Both the position numbers and the translations under genes were made by a program. A stretch of 64,000 nt of DNA from Betaproteobacteria bacterium UBA1934 (GTDB lineage: Bacteria > Pseudomonadota > Gammaproteobacteria > Burkholderiales > Rhodocyclaceae). Below, piece after piece: positions 19,448 through 28,548 of this stretch; within the stretch, counting starts at the first letter, position 1, and each line of letters starts with the position of its first letter. The DNA lies in the NCBI GenBank assembly GCA_002337055.1, contig DDFG01000005.1, forward strand, positions 1,185,981 through 1,249,980, read 5' to 3'. The notes under the pieces are model-generated. The model was not told where the DNA came from, did no database searches, and saw nothing but the letters and a program-made list of their open reading frames with translations.

Positions 19448-21001
19448 ATGAACATTGCTGCGCTTGCCTCCGTTTCGCTCCAGCGCCAGTCGTCGGCGCT
19501 GCGGGTGTGGCGCGGCAGCTGCCAGGCTGACGTCTGGCTGGCAGCTGCCCGTGAAGTCGCGGAAGGGGGCGGTCGTCTGGTCAGTCTGTGGGGCTGCGAC
19601 CGGCGCGATGGCGCCGGAAGCGGCCATTTCATCGTCTCGGCGGCGCTGGCGACGGGTGATGGTCTGCTTTGTCTGGAATTGCCGCTGACCGCCGACAATC
19701 TGATCTATCCCGACCTGACGCCGCATTTCGCCTGCGCGCCGCGTCTGCAACGCACGATTTATGAAATGCTGGGGCTGGATGCGGAGGGTGCCACCGACTT
19801 CCGCTTCTGGCTCAACCATGGCGATTGGCCGGGCGATTATTTCCCCTTGCGGCGGGAAGCGAGCGCCCGCGAGGATCTGAGCGGACACGAAGTCGTCGAT
19901 TACCCGTTCATCGCGGTTGAAGGTGACGGTGTGCATGAGATCCCGGTCGGGCCGGTTCATGCGGGGATCATCGAGCCCGGACACTTCCGCTTTTCCATCG
20001 TCGGCGAAAAAATTCTGCGTCTGGAAGAGCGCCTGGGTTACAAGCACAAAGGTATCGACAAGCGCTTCGAGACCATGCCGCCGTTGCAGGGCCATCGTCT
20101 GGCCGGGCGCGTTTCCGGTGATACCACGGTGGCCTATGCCTGGGCCTATTGCATGGCGCTGGAATCGGCGACCGGCATCGAAGTGCCTCGAAGGGCGCTG
20201 GCGTTGCGTGCATTGATGCTGGAGCGCGAACGGATTGCCAACCATCTGGGCGATCTCGGCGCGCTTGGCAACGACGCCGCCTTCGCGCTCGGACTCGCCC
20301 AGTTCATGCGATTGAAGGAAGATTGGCTGCGGCTGAATGATCGCTTGTTCGGCCATCGCCTGATGATGGATTGCGTCGTTCCAGGGGGCACGGAGGCCGA
20401 TCTCGACGCGGAGGGCGTGGTCGCGCTGCTGGCGCAGTGCAATGCCATCGAGTGCGAGGTGCGCGCCTTGCGCGATCTGTACGACGAACACGCCGGCTTG
20501 CAGGATCGCTTCATCGCCTGCGGAAGGGTGACGCCCAAACTGGCAGCCAGACTTGGGCTCACGGGGATGGCGGGGCGTGCCAGCGGCATCGCAGTCGATT
20601 TGCGCGCCGATTTTCCGGTGCCACCCTATGCCGATCCGGAAGTGCGCATGGCAACCCACCGCAACGGCGACGTGGCGGCGCGCGTGATCGTCCGCTTCGA
20701 CGAAATCGTTGAGTCGCTGCGCCTGATCCGGCATTGGGCCGCCGCCTTGCCGGAAGGCCCGATCCGCGCCGAGATGGCTTGTCCCCAAGCGGGCTTTGGC
20801 ATCGGCTGGGTCGAGGGCTGGCGCGGCGAAGTGATGGTGGCGCTGGAGATCGATTGCGGCCGCATCCGGCGCTGCCATTGCCACGATCCCTCGTGGCAGA
20901 ACTGGCCGGTGCTCGAGCACGCGGTAATTGGCGACATCGTTCCCGATTTTCCGCTCATCAACAAATCCTTCAACCTCAGTTATGCGGGGCACGACCGCTG
21001 A
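19448..21001 (+). CDS. hyfG: HyfG/EhrL-like large subunit without [NiFe] ligands
   Basis: The 517-residue soluble subunit combines an N-terminal NuoC-like region (about 1-150) with a NuoD/[NiFe]-hydrogenase-large-subunit-like region. The four cysteines that hold nickel in group 4 hydrogenases are missing. The L1 motif reads RVSGDTT (residues 221-227) where RVCGICG is expected. The C-terminal L2 motif reads NLSYAGHDR (509-517) where a DPCxxC type motif is expected. The product therefore cannot hold a canonical NiFe centre and should not make or oxidise hydrogen. This fits the energy-converting-hydrogenase-related (Ehr) group thought to lie between hydrogenases and complex I. The gene starts directly after the hyfF stop, and its own stop overlaps hyfI. 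Confidence 0.9.
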   Translation: MNIAALASVSLQRQSSALRVWRGSCQADVWLAAAREVAEGGGRLVSLWGCDRRDGAGSGHFIVSAALATGDGLLCLELPLTADNLIYPDLTPHFACAPRLQRTIYEMLGLDAEGATDFRFWLNHGDWPGDYFPLRREASAREDLSGHEVVDYPFIAVEGDGVHEIPVGPVHAGIIEPGHFRFSIVGEKILRLEERLGYKHKGIDKRFETMPPLQGHRLAGRVSGDTTVAYAWAYCMALESATGIEVPRRALALRALMLERERIANHLGDLGALGNDAAFALGLAQFMRLKEDWLRLNDRLFGHRLMMDCVVPGGTEADLDAEGVVALLAQCNAIECEVRALRDLYDEHAGLQDRFIACGRVTPKLAARLGLTGMAGRASGIAVDLRADFPVPPYADPEVRMATHRNGDVAARVIVRFDEIVESLRLIRHWAAALPEGPIRAEMACPQAGFGIGWVEGWRGEVMVALEIDCGRIRRCHCHDPSWQNWPVLEHAVIGDIVPDFPLINKSFNLSYAGHDR

Positions 21002-21513
21002 TGTGGAAGATTCTCCATCGCATCGCCAAAACAGGCATCGTCAGCGAGCCATCCCCCGCACTCGACGACGGGGGGGCGGAATGCACGCAGATCGGCGCTG
21101 AATTGCTGACCATTCTCGGTCGCGCGCTGACCATCCGCGAAGTCGACGCGGGGTCGTGCAACGGCTGCGAGCTGGAAATTCACGCCCTCAACAATCCCTA
21201 TTACAACCTTGAGGGATACGGCATAAAGTTCGTCGCCAGCCCGCGCCACGCCGACATGTTGCTGGTGACCGGGCCGGTGTCGCGGCACATGGCGTTCGCT
21301 TTGCGGCGCACCTGGGAGGCCACGCCCGATCCCAAGCTGGTGGTGGCGGTGGGCGATTGTGGACGCGATGGCGGCCCGTTTGGCGAGGGCTACGCCTCAC
21401 TGGGCGGTGTGGACAAGGTCATTCCGGTCGATGTGGTGGTGTCCGGTTGCCCGCCTCGCCCGGTCGAGCTCTTGCGCGGCATTCTCGCCGCCGTCCGGCG
21501 CCGCTCGCCCTGA
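21001..21513 (+). CDS. hyfI: HyfI/NuoB-like small subunit with intact 4Fe-4S ligands
   Basis: The 170-residue small subunit of the NuoB/HycG/HyfI family carries the cluster nearest the active site. All four ligands are present: Cys53 and Cys56 in GSCNGCE, Cys120 in GDCGRDGG and Cys150 in SGCPPRP. The C-x2-C spacing is hydrogenase-like rather than the tandem CC of complex I. The start codon shares its A with the hyfG stop. It is shorter than E. coli HyfI (about 250) because it lacks a C-terminal extension. No polyferredoxin gene (hyfA/hyfH type) and no hyp maturation gene follows, so the electron donor to this cluster is not encoded here. Confidence 0.92.
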   Translation: MWKILHRIAKTGIVSEPSPALDDGGAECTQIGAELLTILGRALTIREVDAGSCNGCELEIHALNNPYYNLEGYGIKFVASPRHADMLLVTGPVSRHMAFALRRTWEATPDPKLVVAVGDCGRDGGPFGEGYASLGGVDKVIPVDVVVSGCPPRPVELLRGILAAVRRRSP

Positions 21514-21592
21514 TCGGCGCAATCGGCTGGCGCTGCAAGGCCGGTTTGCGGCACAATGCATCTTCCTGCTTTGTCATGCGGTTCTGATTCCA

Positions 21593-22441
21593 ATGTCCAG
21601 CCAGATCACCTTCAAGATTCTCGAAGACATCGCCCGTGACCTCTCCGGCGACGAAATTTCCTTTCCGACCTTTCTCGACATCACTTTTCAGGTGAGAACT
21701 GCGCTGAAAGACCCGAATCTGAATGTCGAGCAATTGGCAAAACTGGTCGGTGCCGAGCCGCTGATGAGCGCCAAGATTATTCGAATGGCCAATTCGGTGG
21801 CGCTGAACCCCTCGGGCCGCGAAATTGCCGACGTCAAGAGCGCCATCGTGCGGGTCGGGATGGAGGCGGTGCGGACGGTGTCCTTTGCGGTGGCAATGGA
21901 ACAGCTACTGAAGTCGAAGCAGATGCAGGTGTTCGAGGGACTTTCCAAACGGCTGTGGGAGCACACTTCGCATGTTGCCGCGTTGTGTCGGGTGCTGGCT
22001 CGCAAGCTGGCCAAGATTAACGGCGACGAGGCGATGTTCGCTGGATTGGTGCACGATCTGGGCGTGTTCTACCTGCTTTCGCGCGCCGCCAACTTTCCGG
22101 AATTTGTGCAGGACAAGCCGGAACTCTATGGTCTGCTGGTCGGTTGGCACGACAACATCGGTCATGCCTTGCTGTCTGCGCTTGGTCAGCCCGAATCGAT
22201 TCTGGTGGCGGTGCAGGAGCATGAGACCGACCGCGAGGTGACGGAAGTCAAGACGCTGTCGGATGTGCTTTATGTCGCCAACAAGATCGCCAATCGCAGC
22301 AGCAGTTGGCGCGACCCTGTCTACGGCCTGGAGGTTGACACCAGCATGCTGGATGATCTTTTCGATGCCGAGACACTGGCCGAGATCGTGGAAGAATCGG
22401 AAGAAGAGATTCTGTCGCTTAAACAGGCTCTGGGCGGCTAA
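21593..22441 (+). CDS. HDOD domain protein
   Basis: The 282-residue cytosolic protein consists almost entirely of an HDOD domain, an HD-GYP relative without hydrolytic motifs. Recognisable segments are FPTFLDITFQVRTAL..., EPLMSAKIIRMANS, the HD-like LVHDLGVFYLL, and a C-terminal acidic helix. HDOD proteins act as signalling scaffolds in motility, secretion and c-di-GMP pathways; the target here is unknown. It lies 79 bases after the hyf-like operon on the same strand and could be cotranscribed, but nothing in the domain ties it to that complex. Confidence 0.88.
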   Translation: MSSQITFKILEDIARDLSGDEISFPTFLDITFQVRTALKDPNLNVEQLAKLVGAEPLMSAKIIRMANSVALNPSGREIADVKSAIVRVGMEAVRTVSFAVAMEQLLKSKQMQVFEGLSKRLWEHTSHVAALCRVLARKLAKINGDEAMFAGLVHDLGVFYLLSRAANFPEFVQDKPELYGLLVGWHDNIGHALLSALGQPESILVAVQEHETDREVTEVKTLSDVLYVANKIANRSSSWRDPVYGLEVDTSMLDDLFDAETLAEIVEESEEEILSLKQALGG

Positions 22442-22459
22442 GCCGCAGTTGGGTGCGGA

Positions 22460-23458
22460 TTACAACCAACCCAGTCGTCGGAAGCGGACGTAAAGCGCGA
22501 CGCAAATGCCTGAAATTACTGTCAGCGCCATCGGATAACCGAACTCCCAGTTCAGTTCGGGCATATGCTTGAAATTCATGCCCCAGATGCCGGCAAAAGC
22601 GGTAGCGATGGCGAAAATCCCTGCCCAGGCGGCGAGGCGTTTGTTGATGTCACTCTCTTCAATCGTCACCATCGAAAGATTGACCTGGATGGCGGTGCCG
22701 ATAGTTTCCCGAATGGTGTCGAGGGCAGTGTGAATGCGGGCCAGATGGTCGTAAACATCGCGGAAATACTCGCGGCTGTTTTCGCACACAGGCGGCACAT
22801 GGCCGCTGAACAGCTTGCCGGCAGCTTCCATCAGCGGCGCCACGGCGTGGCGTAACGTCGTGGCCTTGCGCTTGAGGGCGTACAGGCTTTCGATGTTCTG
22901 GCGCGCGGCGCCTTTGGTGAAGATTTTTTCCTCCACCGTTTCCAGTTCGGATTCCAGAGCGTCAATGATCGGAAAGTAGCGGTCGACTACAGCGTCCATC
23001 AATGCGTAGAACACAAAACCCGAGCCCAGCGCCAGCATGCGCGGATGCCGCTCACAGCGTTCGCGCACGCCGGAGAACGGCTGATGGGCGCCGTTCCGGA
23101 TGGAGAGGACAAAGTTCTTGCCAGCGAAAACGTGCAGTTCGCCGACCGAAAGTTTGTCATCGATCATCTCGATCATGTGCATTGCCGCAAACAGGGAATG
23201 ACCGTACTCCTCTATCTTCGGCCGCTGGTGACCATGGCGGGCGTCTTCCACCGCGAGGTCGTGCAGGCCGAACTCTTCCTGCATCTTGGCAATCTCGTCG
23301 TCGCTCGGGTCGGCGAGGTCGACCCAGACGAACGCCTCGGGTAGAGCGACATAATCGCTGATGGCTTCGATGGAAAAATCGGTCAGACGATTGCCGTCCG
23401 GAAAGTAGGCGACACAGTTGATCAGCACGACAGACTCCGGGATGGTTTTGACCATCAT
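22460..23458 (-). CDS. corA: CorA family magnesium/cobalt transporter
   Basis: The 332-residue pentameric divalent-cation channel of the inner membrane has a long N-terminal cytosolic funnel domain (about 1-265). Two C-terminal helices follow, with the diagnostic GMN filter in WGMNFKHMPEL between them. The C-terminus is basic (RFRRLGWL), as in CorA. Two adjacent ATG codons (23458, 23455) are possible starts. It is convergent with the HDOD gene and divergent from kup, so two ion transporters share the 140-base intergenic region. Confidence 0.94.
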   Translation of the reverse strand: MMVKTIPESVVLINCVAYFPDGNRLTDFSIEAISDYVALPEAFVWVDLADPSDDEIAKMQEEFGLHDLAVEDARHGHQRPKIEEYGHSLFAAMHMIEMIDDKLSVGELHVFAGKNFVLSIRNGAHQPFSGVRERCERHPRMLALGSGFVFYALMDAVVDRYFPIIDALESELETVEEKIFTKGAARQNIESLYALKRKATTLRHAVAPLMEAAGKLFSGHVPPVCENSREYFRDVYDHLARIHTALDTIRETIGTAIQVNLSMVTIEESDINKRLAAWAGIFAIATAFAGIWGMNFKHMPELNWEFGYPMALTVISGICVALYVRFRRLGWL

Positions 23459-23598
23459 GCTGCCTGAAGCGAGGGCGACATGCCAGAGTTGTGTGTTGCG
23501 AGAATGGCGGCGAAGGGCAAAAGAGGTACAATCGCCGCGCCGAAGGGGAAATTCGGACGAGCCGGATCAAAGAGGACAGCGTATCGCTGGGGGCATGG

Positions 23599-25479
23599 AT
23601 GCATTCCGAACAAGATGACGGGAAGAGGCTGGCCGCGCTGGCCTTGGCAGCCCTTGGCGTAGTTTATGGCGACATCGGTACCAGCCCGCTGTATGCGGTC
23701 AAGGAAGTTTTTGCTGGCAATCATCCGATTCCGGTGACCGAGGCCAACATCTTCGGCAGCCTGTCGCTGTTTTTCTGGGCGCTGATCATCATCGTTTCTG
23801 TCAAGTATGTCGCCTTCGTGATGCGCGCCGACAACCGCGGTGAAGGCGGGATCATGGCGCTGATTGCACTGGCGCTCCGCGAGGCGCAGGGCAAGCCGCT
23901 CCAGATGAAGCTGGTTGCCGGCATCGGCGTGCTGGGGGCGGCGATGTTCTATGGCGATGGCATGGTTACCCCAGCGATGTCGGTGCTATCCGCCGTCGAA
24001 GGCATCGAGGTGGTGACGCCCGCCCTGGCCAAATTCGTGATTCCGGTCACACTCGTAGTGCTCTTCTTGCTTTTTTACCTGCAAAGTCGGGGCACCGCCG
24101 TGGTCGGCGCTTTTTTCGGCCCGGTGATGCTGATCTGGTTCTCGGTACTGGCGTTGCTCGGGCTGTACAATCTGGTGGGCCATCCGCATGTCTTGCACGC
24201 GCTCAATCCGCTCTACGGACTGACCTTTTTGCTCGATAACAAGGCAATGGCGCTGGTGGCGATGGGCAACGTGGTGTTGGCGGTAACTGGGGCGGAGGCG
24301 CTCTATGCCGACATGGGGCATTTCGGGCGGAAGCCGATTCAACGCGCCTGGTTTGCCTTCGTGCTGCCGGCGCTGGTGCTCAACTACTTTGGCCAGGGCG
24401 CGCTGGTTCTGGAAAATCCCGAGGGGGTCAGCAATCCGTTCTACCTCTCTGCACCCGATTGGGGGCGTGTGCCGTTGGTCGCGCTGGCGACGCTGGCGAC
24501 GGTGATTGCATCACAAGCCGTGATTTCCGGCGCTTTTTCGGTGACCCGTCAGGCCATACAGCTCAATTTCGCGCCGCGTATGGAGGTGCAGCATACCTCC
24601 GACAAAGAGGTAGGCCAGATCTACCTGCCCGCCGTCAATTGGGGTCTGATGGCGGCGGTAATGCTGCTCGTCGTCGGTTTTCGTTCATCCAACAACCTGG
24701 CCGGCGCCTATGGCATTGCCGTGACCGGCGACATGGTCGTGACCTCACTGCTTGCCTGCATGGTGGTCGCCAAGGTGTGGAAGTGGGGATGGACGCTGGC
24801 GATCCTGCTGTTTAGCTGCTTTCTGGCGGTCGAATTGGTCTTCCTGTTCGCCAACATTCTCAAGATTCCCGATGGTGGCTGGTTTCCATTGGTAGCCGGT
24901 ATGGCAGTATTCGTCCTGATGACAACCTGGCGACGCGGCCGCGAAGTGTTGGCCGCCCGCCTAGCCGGTGAACAACTCGAACTCAAACCCTTCCTCGAAG
25001 CTCTGTCTTACGGCATGCCGCAAACCGTGCCGGGAACGGCTATCTACCTCAACGCCGATCCGGAGTCGGTGCCGCACGCGCTGTTGCATAGCCTGAAGCA
25101 TTACAAAGTACTGCACGACAAGCAGATTCTGGTTTCGGTCCGCTTTTTCGATGTGCCCTACGTGCCGGCGCTGGATCGTGTCGAAGTGCATTGCCTGTCC
25201 GAGAATTTCGCGCAGGTGATCGTTCAATATGGCTTCAAGGATGAACCCGATCTGCCCGCAGCTCTGCGCATGTGCAAGGAGTATGGTCTAGAGATCGACG
25301 ACGACGAGGCATCCTATTTCCTCGGGCGGGAAACTCTGATTCCTCGCGTGAAATCCGAGATGGCGTTCTGGCGTGAGAAACTGTTCATTGCCATGTTCCG
25401 CAATGCCAGTTCGGCTACCAGCTTCTTCAAGATTCCTTCCAACCGCGTTGTCGAGCTTGGTACGCAGGTAGTGCTGTAA
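23599..25479 (+). CDS. kup: Kup potassium uptake protein
   Basis: This 626-residue proton-coupled potassium symporter of the KUP/HAK/KT family is close in length to E. coli Kup (about 620). It starts with the family signature GVVYGDIGTSPLYAVKE and contains RADNRGEGGIMAL and GDGMVTPAMSVLSAVEG. Twelve hydrophobic helices cover about residues 10-430, and a C-terminal cytosolic domain follows (VHCLSENFAQVIVQYGF). The ATG at 23599 was chosen because family homology begins within twenty residues; longer readings add non-homologous arginine-rich sequence. Confidence 0.96.
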   Translation: MHSEQDDGKRLAALALAALGVVYGDIGTSPLYAVKEVFAGNHPIPVTEANIFGSLSLFFWALIIIVSVKYVAFVMRADNRGEGGIMALIALALREAQGKPLQMKLVAGIGVLGAAMFYGDGMVTPAMSVLSAVEGIEVVTPALAKFVIPVTLVVLFLLFYLQSRGTAVVGAFFGPVMLIWFSVLALLGLYNLVGHPHVLHALNPLYGLTFLLDNKAMALVAMGNVVLAVTGAEALYADMGHFGRKPIQRAWFAFVLPALVLNYFGQGALVLENPEGVSNPFYLSAPDWGRVPLVALATLATVIASQAVISGAFSVTRQAIQLNFAPRMEVQHTSDKEVGQIYLPAVNWGLMAAVMLLVVGFRSSNNLAGAYGIAVTGDMVVTSLLACMVVAKVWKWGWTLAILLFSCFLAVELVFLFANILKIPDGGWFPLVAGMAVFVLMTTWRRGREVLAARLAGEQLELKPFLEALSYGMPQTVPGTAIYLNADPESVPHALLHSLKHYKVLHDKQILVSVRFFDVPYVPALDRVEVHCLSENFAQVIVQYGFKDEPDLPAALRMCKEYGLEIDDDEASYFLGRETLIPRVKSEMAFWREKLFIAMFRNASSATSFFKIPSNRVVELGTQVVL

Positions 25480-25536
25480 CGTCCTGTTATTCCTTGCGCA
25501 TTGCATCGGGAATATGACGGATGTAGAGTGGATGGT

Positions 25537-26442
25537 ATGCTCGTCCGCTTTTTGCTCCTCGTACTGACCATGATCTTCGCTTGCGCACCGGTTGCCCGCG
25601 CAAGCGAGCTCGTGCTCGTACTCAGCGACCGCGGTGGGGCCTACGGCGAGTTCGCAGATTCACTGAAAAAGGCGTTGGCCGAATCGAGCTGGCATATTTC
25701 CGCCGTCGTGACGCCGGATCGCCTGGGCAGTGAGCCTGCGCTGCGAAGCGCCGATCTCTGGGTTACCGTGGGGGGGGAAGCCACCCGGCAGAGTTTGGCG
25801 ACGGCGCCCCCCTCCGGCGTACTCGCGACGCTGGTGACTCGCGGAGCTTTTGAGAGCATGCTCGGCGAACGACCGCGCAGCCGCATTCAGGGACTGGTCC
25901 TGGATCAGCCGCCGGAAAGGCTGGGGCAGTTGATCCAGGTGCTCTTTCCAGGCCGCCGGAAAATCGGGGTGCTTACCGGACCGGATGGACGCGTGCGGAC
26001 GGCCGGCGTGCAGCAGGCATTGCGTCACACCGGGCTGACGCAGGAAATTGAGGAAGCGGCCGATGATGCTATGGTCGTGCCCGCTGCGAATCGGCTGCTG
26101 GCACGCGTGGATGTTCTGTTGGCGTTGCCCGATAGCCTGGTGTTCAGCCGCAATAATGTTCCGCCCGTGCTGCTTGCCAGTTTCCGGTACCAACGACCTG
26201 TGGTCGGGTTTTCGTCGGCCTTTGTGAACGCGGGCGCGATGGTTGGTCTCTTCTCGACACCTTCGCAAGTGGCGCGTCAGGTGGCCGAAATGCTGACAAC
26301 AGGGCGGCGCCCGACAGCGACGGTGCTCTATCCCAATCGTTTCAGCTTGTCCTACAACCGGCAGGTTGCTCAGTCGCTCGGTGTCGAATTGCCGGAAGAA
26401 CGCTCGGTGCTGCGCGCGCTCGACAATCGGGGAGACGATTGA
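25537..26442 (+). CDS. Periplasmic ABC-type substrate-binding-like protein
   Basis: The 301-residue exported protein has a signal peptide (MLVRFLLLVLTMIFA, cleaved near ARAS) and a two-lobe binding-protein fold of the ABC_sub_bind (PF04392-like) type. Matching stretches include FPGRRKIGVLTGPDGR and YQRPVVGFSSAFVNAGAMVGLFSTPSQ. No permease or ATPase gene is nearby. Instead the stop codon overlaps the start of a GGDEF protein, so it is more likely a periplasmic sensor partner of that signalling enzyme than part of an importer. Ligand unknown. Confidence 0.8.
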   Translation: MLVRFLLLVLTMIFACAPVARASELVLVLSDRGGAYGEFADSLKKALAESSWHISAVVTPDRLGSEPALRSADLWVTVGGEATRQSLATAPPSGVLATLVTRGAFESMLGERPRSRIQGLVLDQPPERLGQLIQVLFPGRRKIGVLTGPDGRVRTAGVQQALRHTGLTQEIEEAADDAMVVPAANRLLARVDVLLALPDSLVFSRNNVPPVLLASFRYQRPVVGFSSAFVNAGAMVGLFSTPSQVARQVAEMLTTGRRPTATVLYPNRFSLSYNRQVAQSLGVELPEERSVLRALDNRGDD

Positions 26443-28541
26443 TGCGGGCCTTCAACGTCAAGCAGCGGCTGCTGATGGTCGCGCTCCTGCCCGCTGCACT
26501 GCTCGCCATCGCGTTGGGGATCTATTTCACCTGGGCGGGTGTCCGCTCGCTCGACCAGGAGTTGCGACAGCGGGGCCTTGCCATGGTACGCTACCTGGCG
26601 CCGGTGTGTGAATATGGGGTTCTCTCCGGCCAGATCACTGCCTTGCAGGGCTACACGCAAGCGGCGGCGCGCCAACCTGCGGTCAAAGCGGTACTGGTGG
26701 TGGGTTCTGGCGGTCGCATCCTGGCGACCAGCGGGCATGTCTCGCTCGGTGCCGACGAAATGCGACGCGCGCTGCCTCAGCCGGTTATGCTGGTTCAAAC
26801 CGCCAGCACACTTGCCTTTGGTGCGCCGATTGTCCGTTCGGTGGCCGATGTTGACGATCTCTTCAACGAGGAGAGCGCACGCAAGCCCGAAGGTGCTGGC
26901 GAAGAAATCGGAAGGGTTTTCGTCGAGCTCGATCCGGATGAAGTTTATGACCGTCAGCGCAACTTACTGATGCGCAGTTTCCTGCTGGTGCTCGTGGGAC
27001 TGGGGATGACGGCCGGCTTCGCGCTGTTTGCCGCCAATCGTGCGGCACAGCCATTGAATCGTCTGGTGGCCGCCGTGCGAGCGATGTCCGGCGGCCAGTA
27101 TCAGACCCGCGTCGACACCGGTACGCCGGGCGAAATCGGGGTGCTCGAACAAGGCTTTAACGAAATGGCGCAGCGCGTTGAGGAAGTACACCGCGATTTG
27201 CATTGGCGTATTGAAGAAGCGACAGCTCATCTGGCATTCCAGGCGCGTCACGATTCACTGACCAATTTGATCAACCGCCGAGAATTCGAAAGTCGGTTGG
27301 AAGAGGCCATAGAGACGGTGCAGAAAGGAGGCGTCGAAATCTGCATTTTGTTCATGGATCTTGATCGCTTCAAGCAAGTGAACGACACCAGCGGACACCT
27401 GGCGGGCGATGAACTTCTCCGTCAACTGGCGCGTCTGCTGCAAGGGCGGCTGCGCGAGAAAGATACCGTGGCGCGGCTCGGTGGCGACGAGTTCGGGGTG
27501 ATCCTGCCGGATTGCCCACAAGAAAATGCGTTGCAGGTGGCGGAAGATATTTGCCGGCTGGTCAGCAATTTTCGCTTCGTCTGGCAGAACCAGATGTTTG
27601 GCATTGGCATCAGCGTCGGGCTGGTGCGCATCGGCAACGACATGAAAACAGTCGCATCAGTACTCTCGGCTGGTGATGCGGCCTGCTATGTCGCCAAGGA
27701 CGAGGGCGGCAACCATGTTCATGTTCACTCTGGCGATGGATTGCCCGAACAAGTTCCCACCCGCGAACGCTGGCGCGACCGCATCGAGCAGGCGTTGCAC
27801 GAGAGACGCCTGCGCTGCGATGCTACGCCGATCCGCAGTTTGGTCGCCAGCGACGATTCTCCCTGGCAACTGGCTGAATTAGGCCTGTCACTCAACGAAG
27901 CGCGAGGTACGGAGATTACCGCGGCGGTGTTTGGAACCATCGCCGAACGGGCGGGGTTGGCGACCCTCGTCGATCTGCGGGCGACCGAGGTTGCGCTCGA
28001 TATGCTGGCAGCGGCTCGCTCGCATGACGCTTTCCCCAGTCTGTTGCTGCTGGTACCCCTGTCAGCAGCGAGTATTAAGTCCGCCGGTAATACCGACCGC
28101 CTGCTCGATCTGATCCGTGCGCATAGTTGTCGTGCCGGCCTTTGTCTGGCGCTGCCCGAAGAAGCCGTTGTGCGCAATATCGGAGAAGCAGGGTTGCTCT
28201 GTGCGGCGCTGCATGATGCAGGCTGCAAGGTGGCGCTGACCGATTTCGGGGGCTGGCTCGCCTCCTTCAACCATCTGGACGTCGTGCGGCCCGAACTGAT
28301 TCGGCTGAATCGAAGCCTGACCGACGATCTACGCCGTCATCGCAGTGCCTACGCCCTACTGCGCGCGATTCAGGAAATCTCGGTCGATCGGGGCATTCGT
28401 ACCATTGCGGATGCCGTCGACGATACCGTTGCTGTTACGGCATTGCGGGAGTTGGGTATCCATTACGCGCAAGGTCGCGCCATTGCTCCGGTTGAGCCAG
28501 TGGCTGCTTGGCTGGAGGGCGAAGTGCTGCGCGCTGGCTAG
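26442..28541 (+). CDS. Membrane GGDEF protein with degenerate EAL domain
   Basis: The 699-residue inner-membrane signalling protein has an N-terminal helix, a periplasmic sensor of about 150 residues and a second helix. A HAMP domain (about 200-250), GGDEF (about 265-430) and an EAL-like domain (about 450-695) follow. The cyclase site is intact (RLGGDEFG) with an RxxD inhibitory site (REKD) just before it, so c-di-GMP synthesis with product inhibition is expected. The EAL-like part lacks the EAL motif, and TDFGGW replaces the DDFG type loop, so hydrolysis is unlikely. The ATG overlaps the stop of the binding-protein gene, with GGGGAG upstream, indicating coupled translation. Confidence 0.88.
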   Translation: MRAFNVKQRLLMVALLPAALLAIALGIYFTWAGVRSLDQELRQRGLAMVRYLAPVCEYGVLSGQITALQGYTQAAARQPAVKAVLVVGSGGRILATSGHVSLGADEMRRALPQPVMLVQTASTLAFGAPIVRSVADVDDLFNEESARKPEGAGEEIGRVFVELDPDEVYDRQRNLLMRSFLLVLVGLGMTAGFALFAANRAAQPLNRLVAAVRAMSGGQYQTRVDTGTPGEIGVLEQGFNEMAQRVEEVHRDLHWRIEEATAHLAFQARHDSLTNLINRREFESRLEEAIETVQKGGVEICILFMDLDRFKQVNDTSGHLAGDELLRQLARLLQGRLREKDTVARLGGDEFGVILPDCPQENALQVAEDICRLVSNFRFVWQNQMFGIGISVGLVRIGNDMKTVASVLSAGDAACYVAKDEGGNHVHVHSGDGLPEQVPTRERWRDRIEQALHERRLRCDATPIRSLVASDDSPWQLAELGLSLNEARGTEITAAVFGTIAERAGLATLVDLRATEVALDMLAAARSHDAFPSLLLLVPLSAASIKSAGNTDRLLDLIRAHSCRAGLCLALPEEAVVRNIGEAGLLCAALHDAGCKVALTDFGGWLASFNHLDVVRPELIRLNRSLTDDLRRHRSAYALLRAIQEISVDRGIRTIADAVDDTVAVTALRELGIHYAQGRAIAPVEPVAAWLEGEVLRAG

Positions 28542-28548
28542 TTGGTCA

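Noticed and set aside
14337..21513. Annotation of the operon as an active hydrogenase-4 / formate hydrogenlyase
   Set aside because: The large subunit lacks all four nickel-binding cysteines, and no formate dehydrogenase, polyferredoxin or maturation genes are adjacent.
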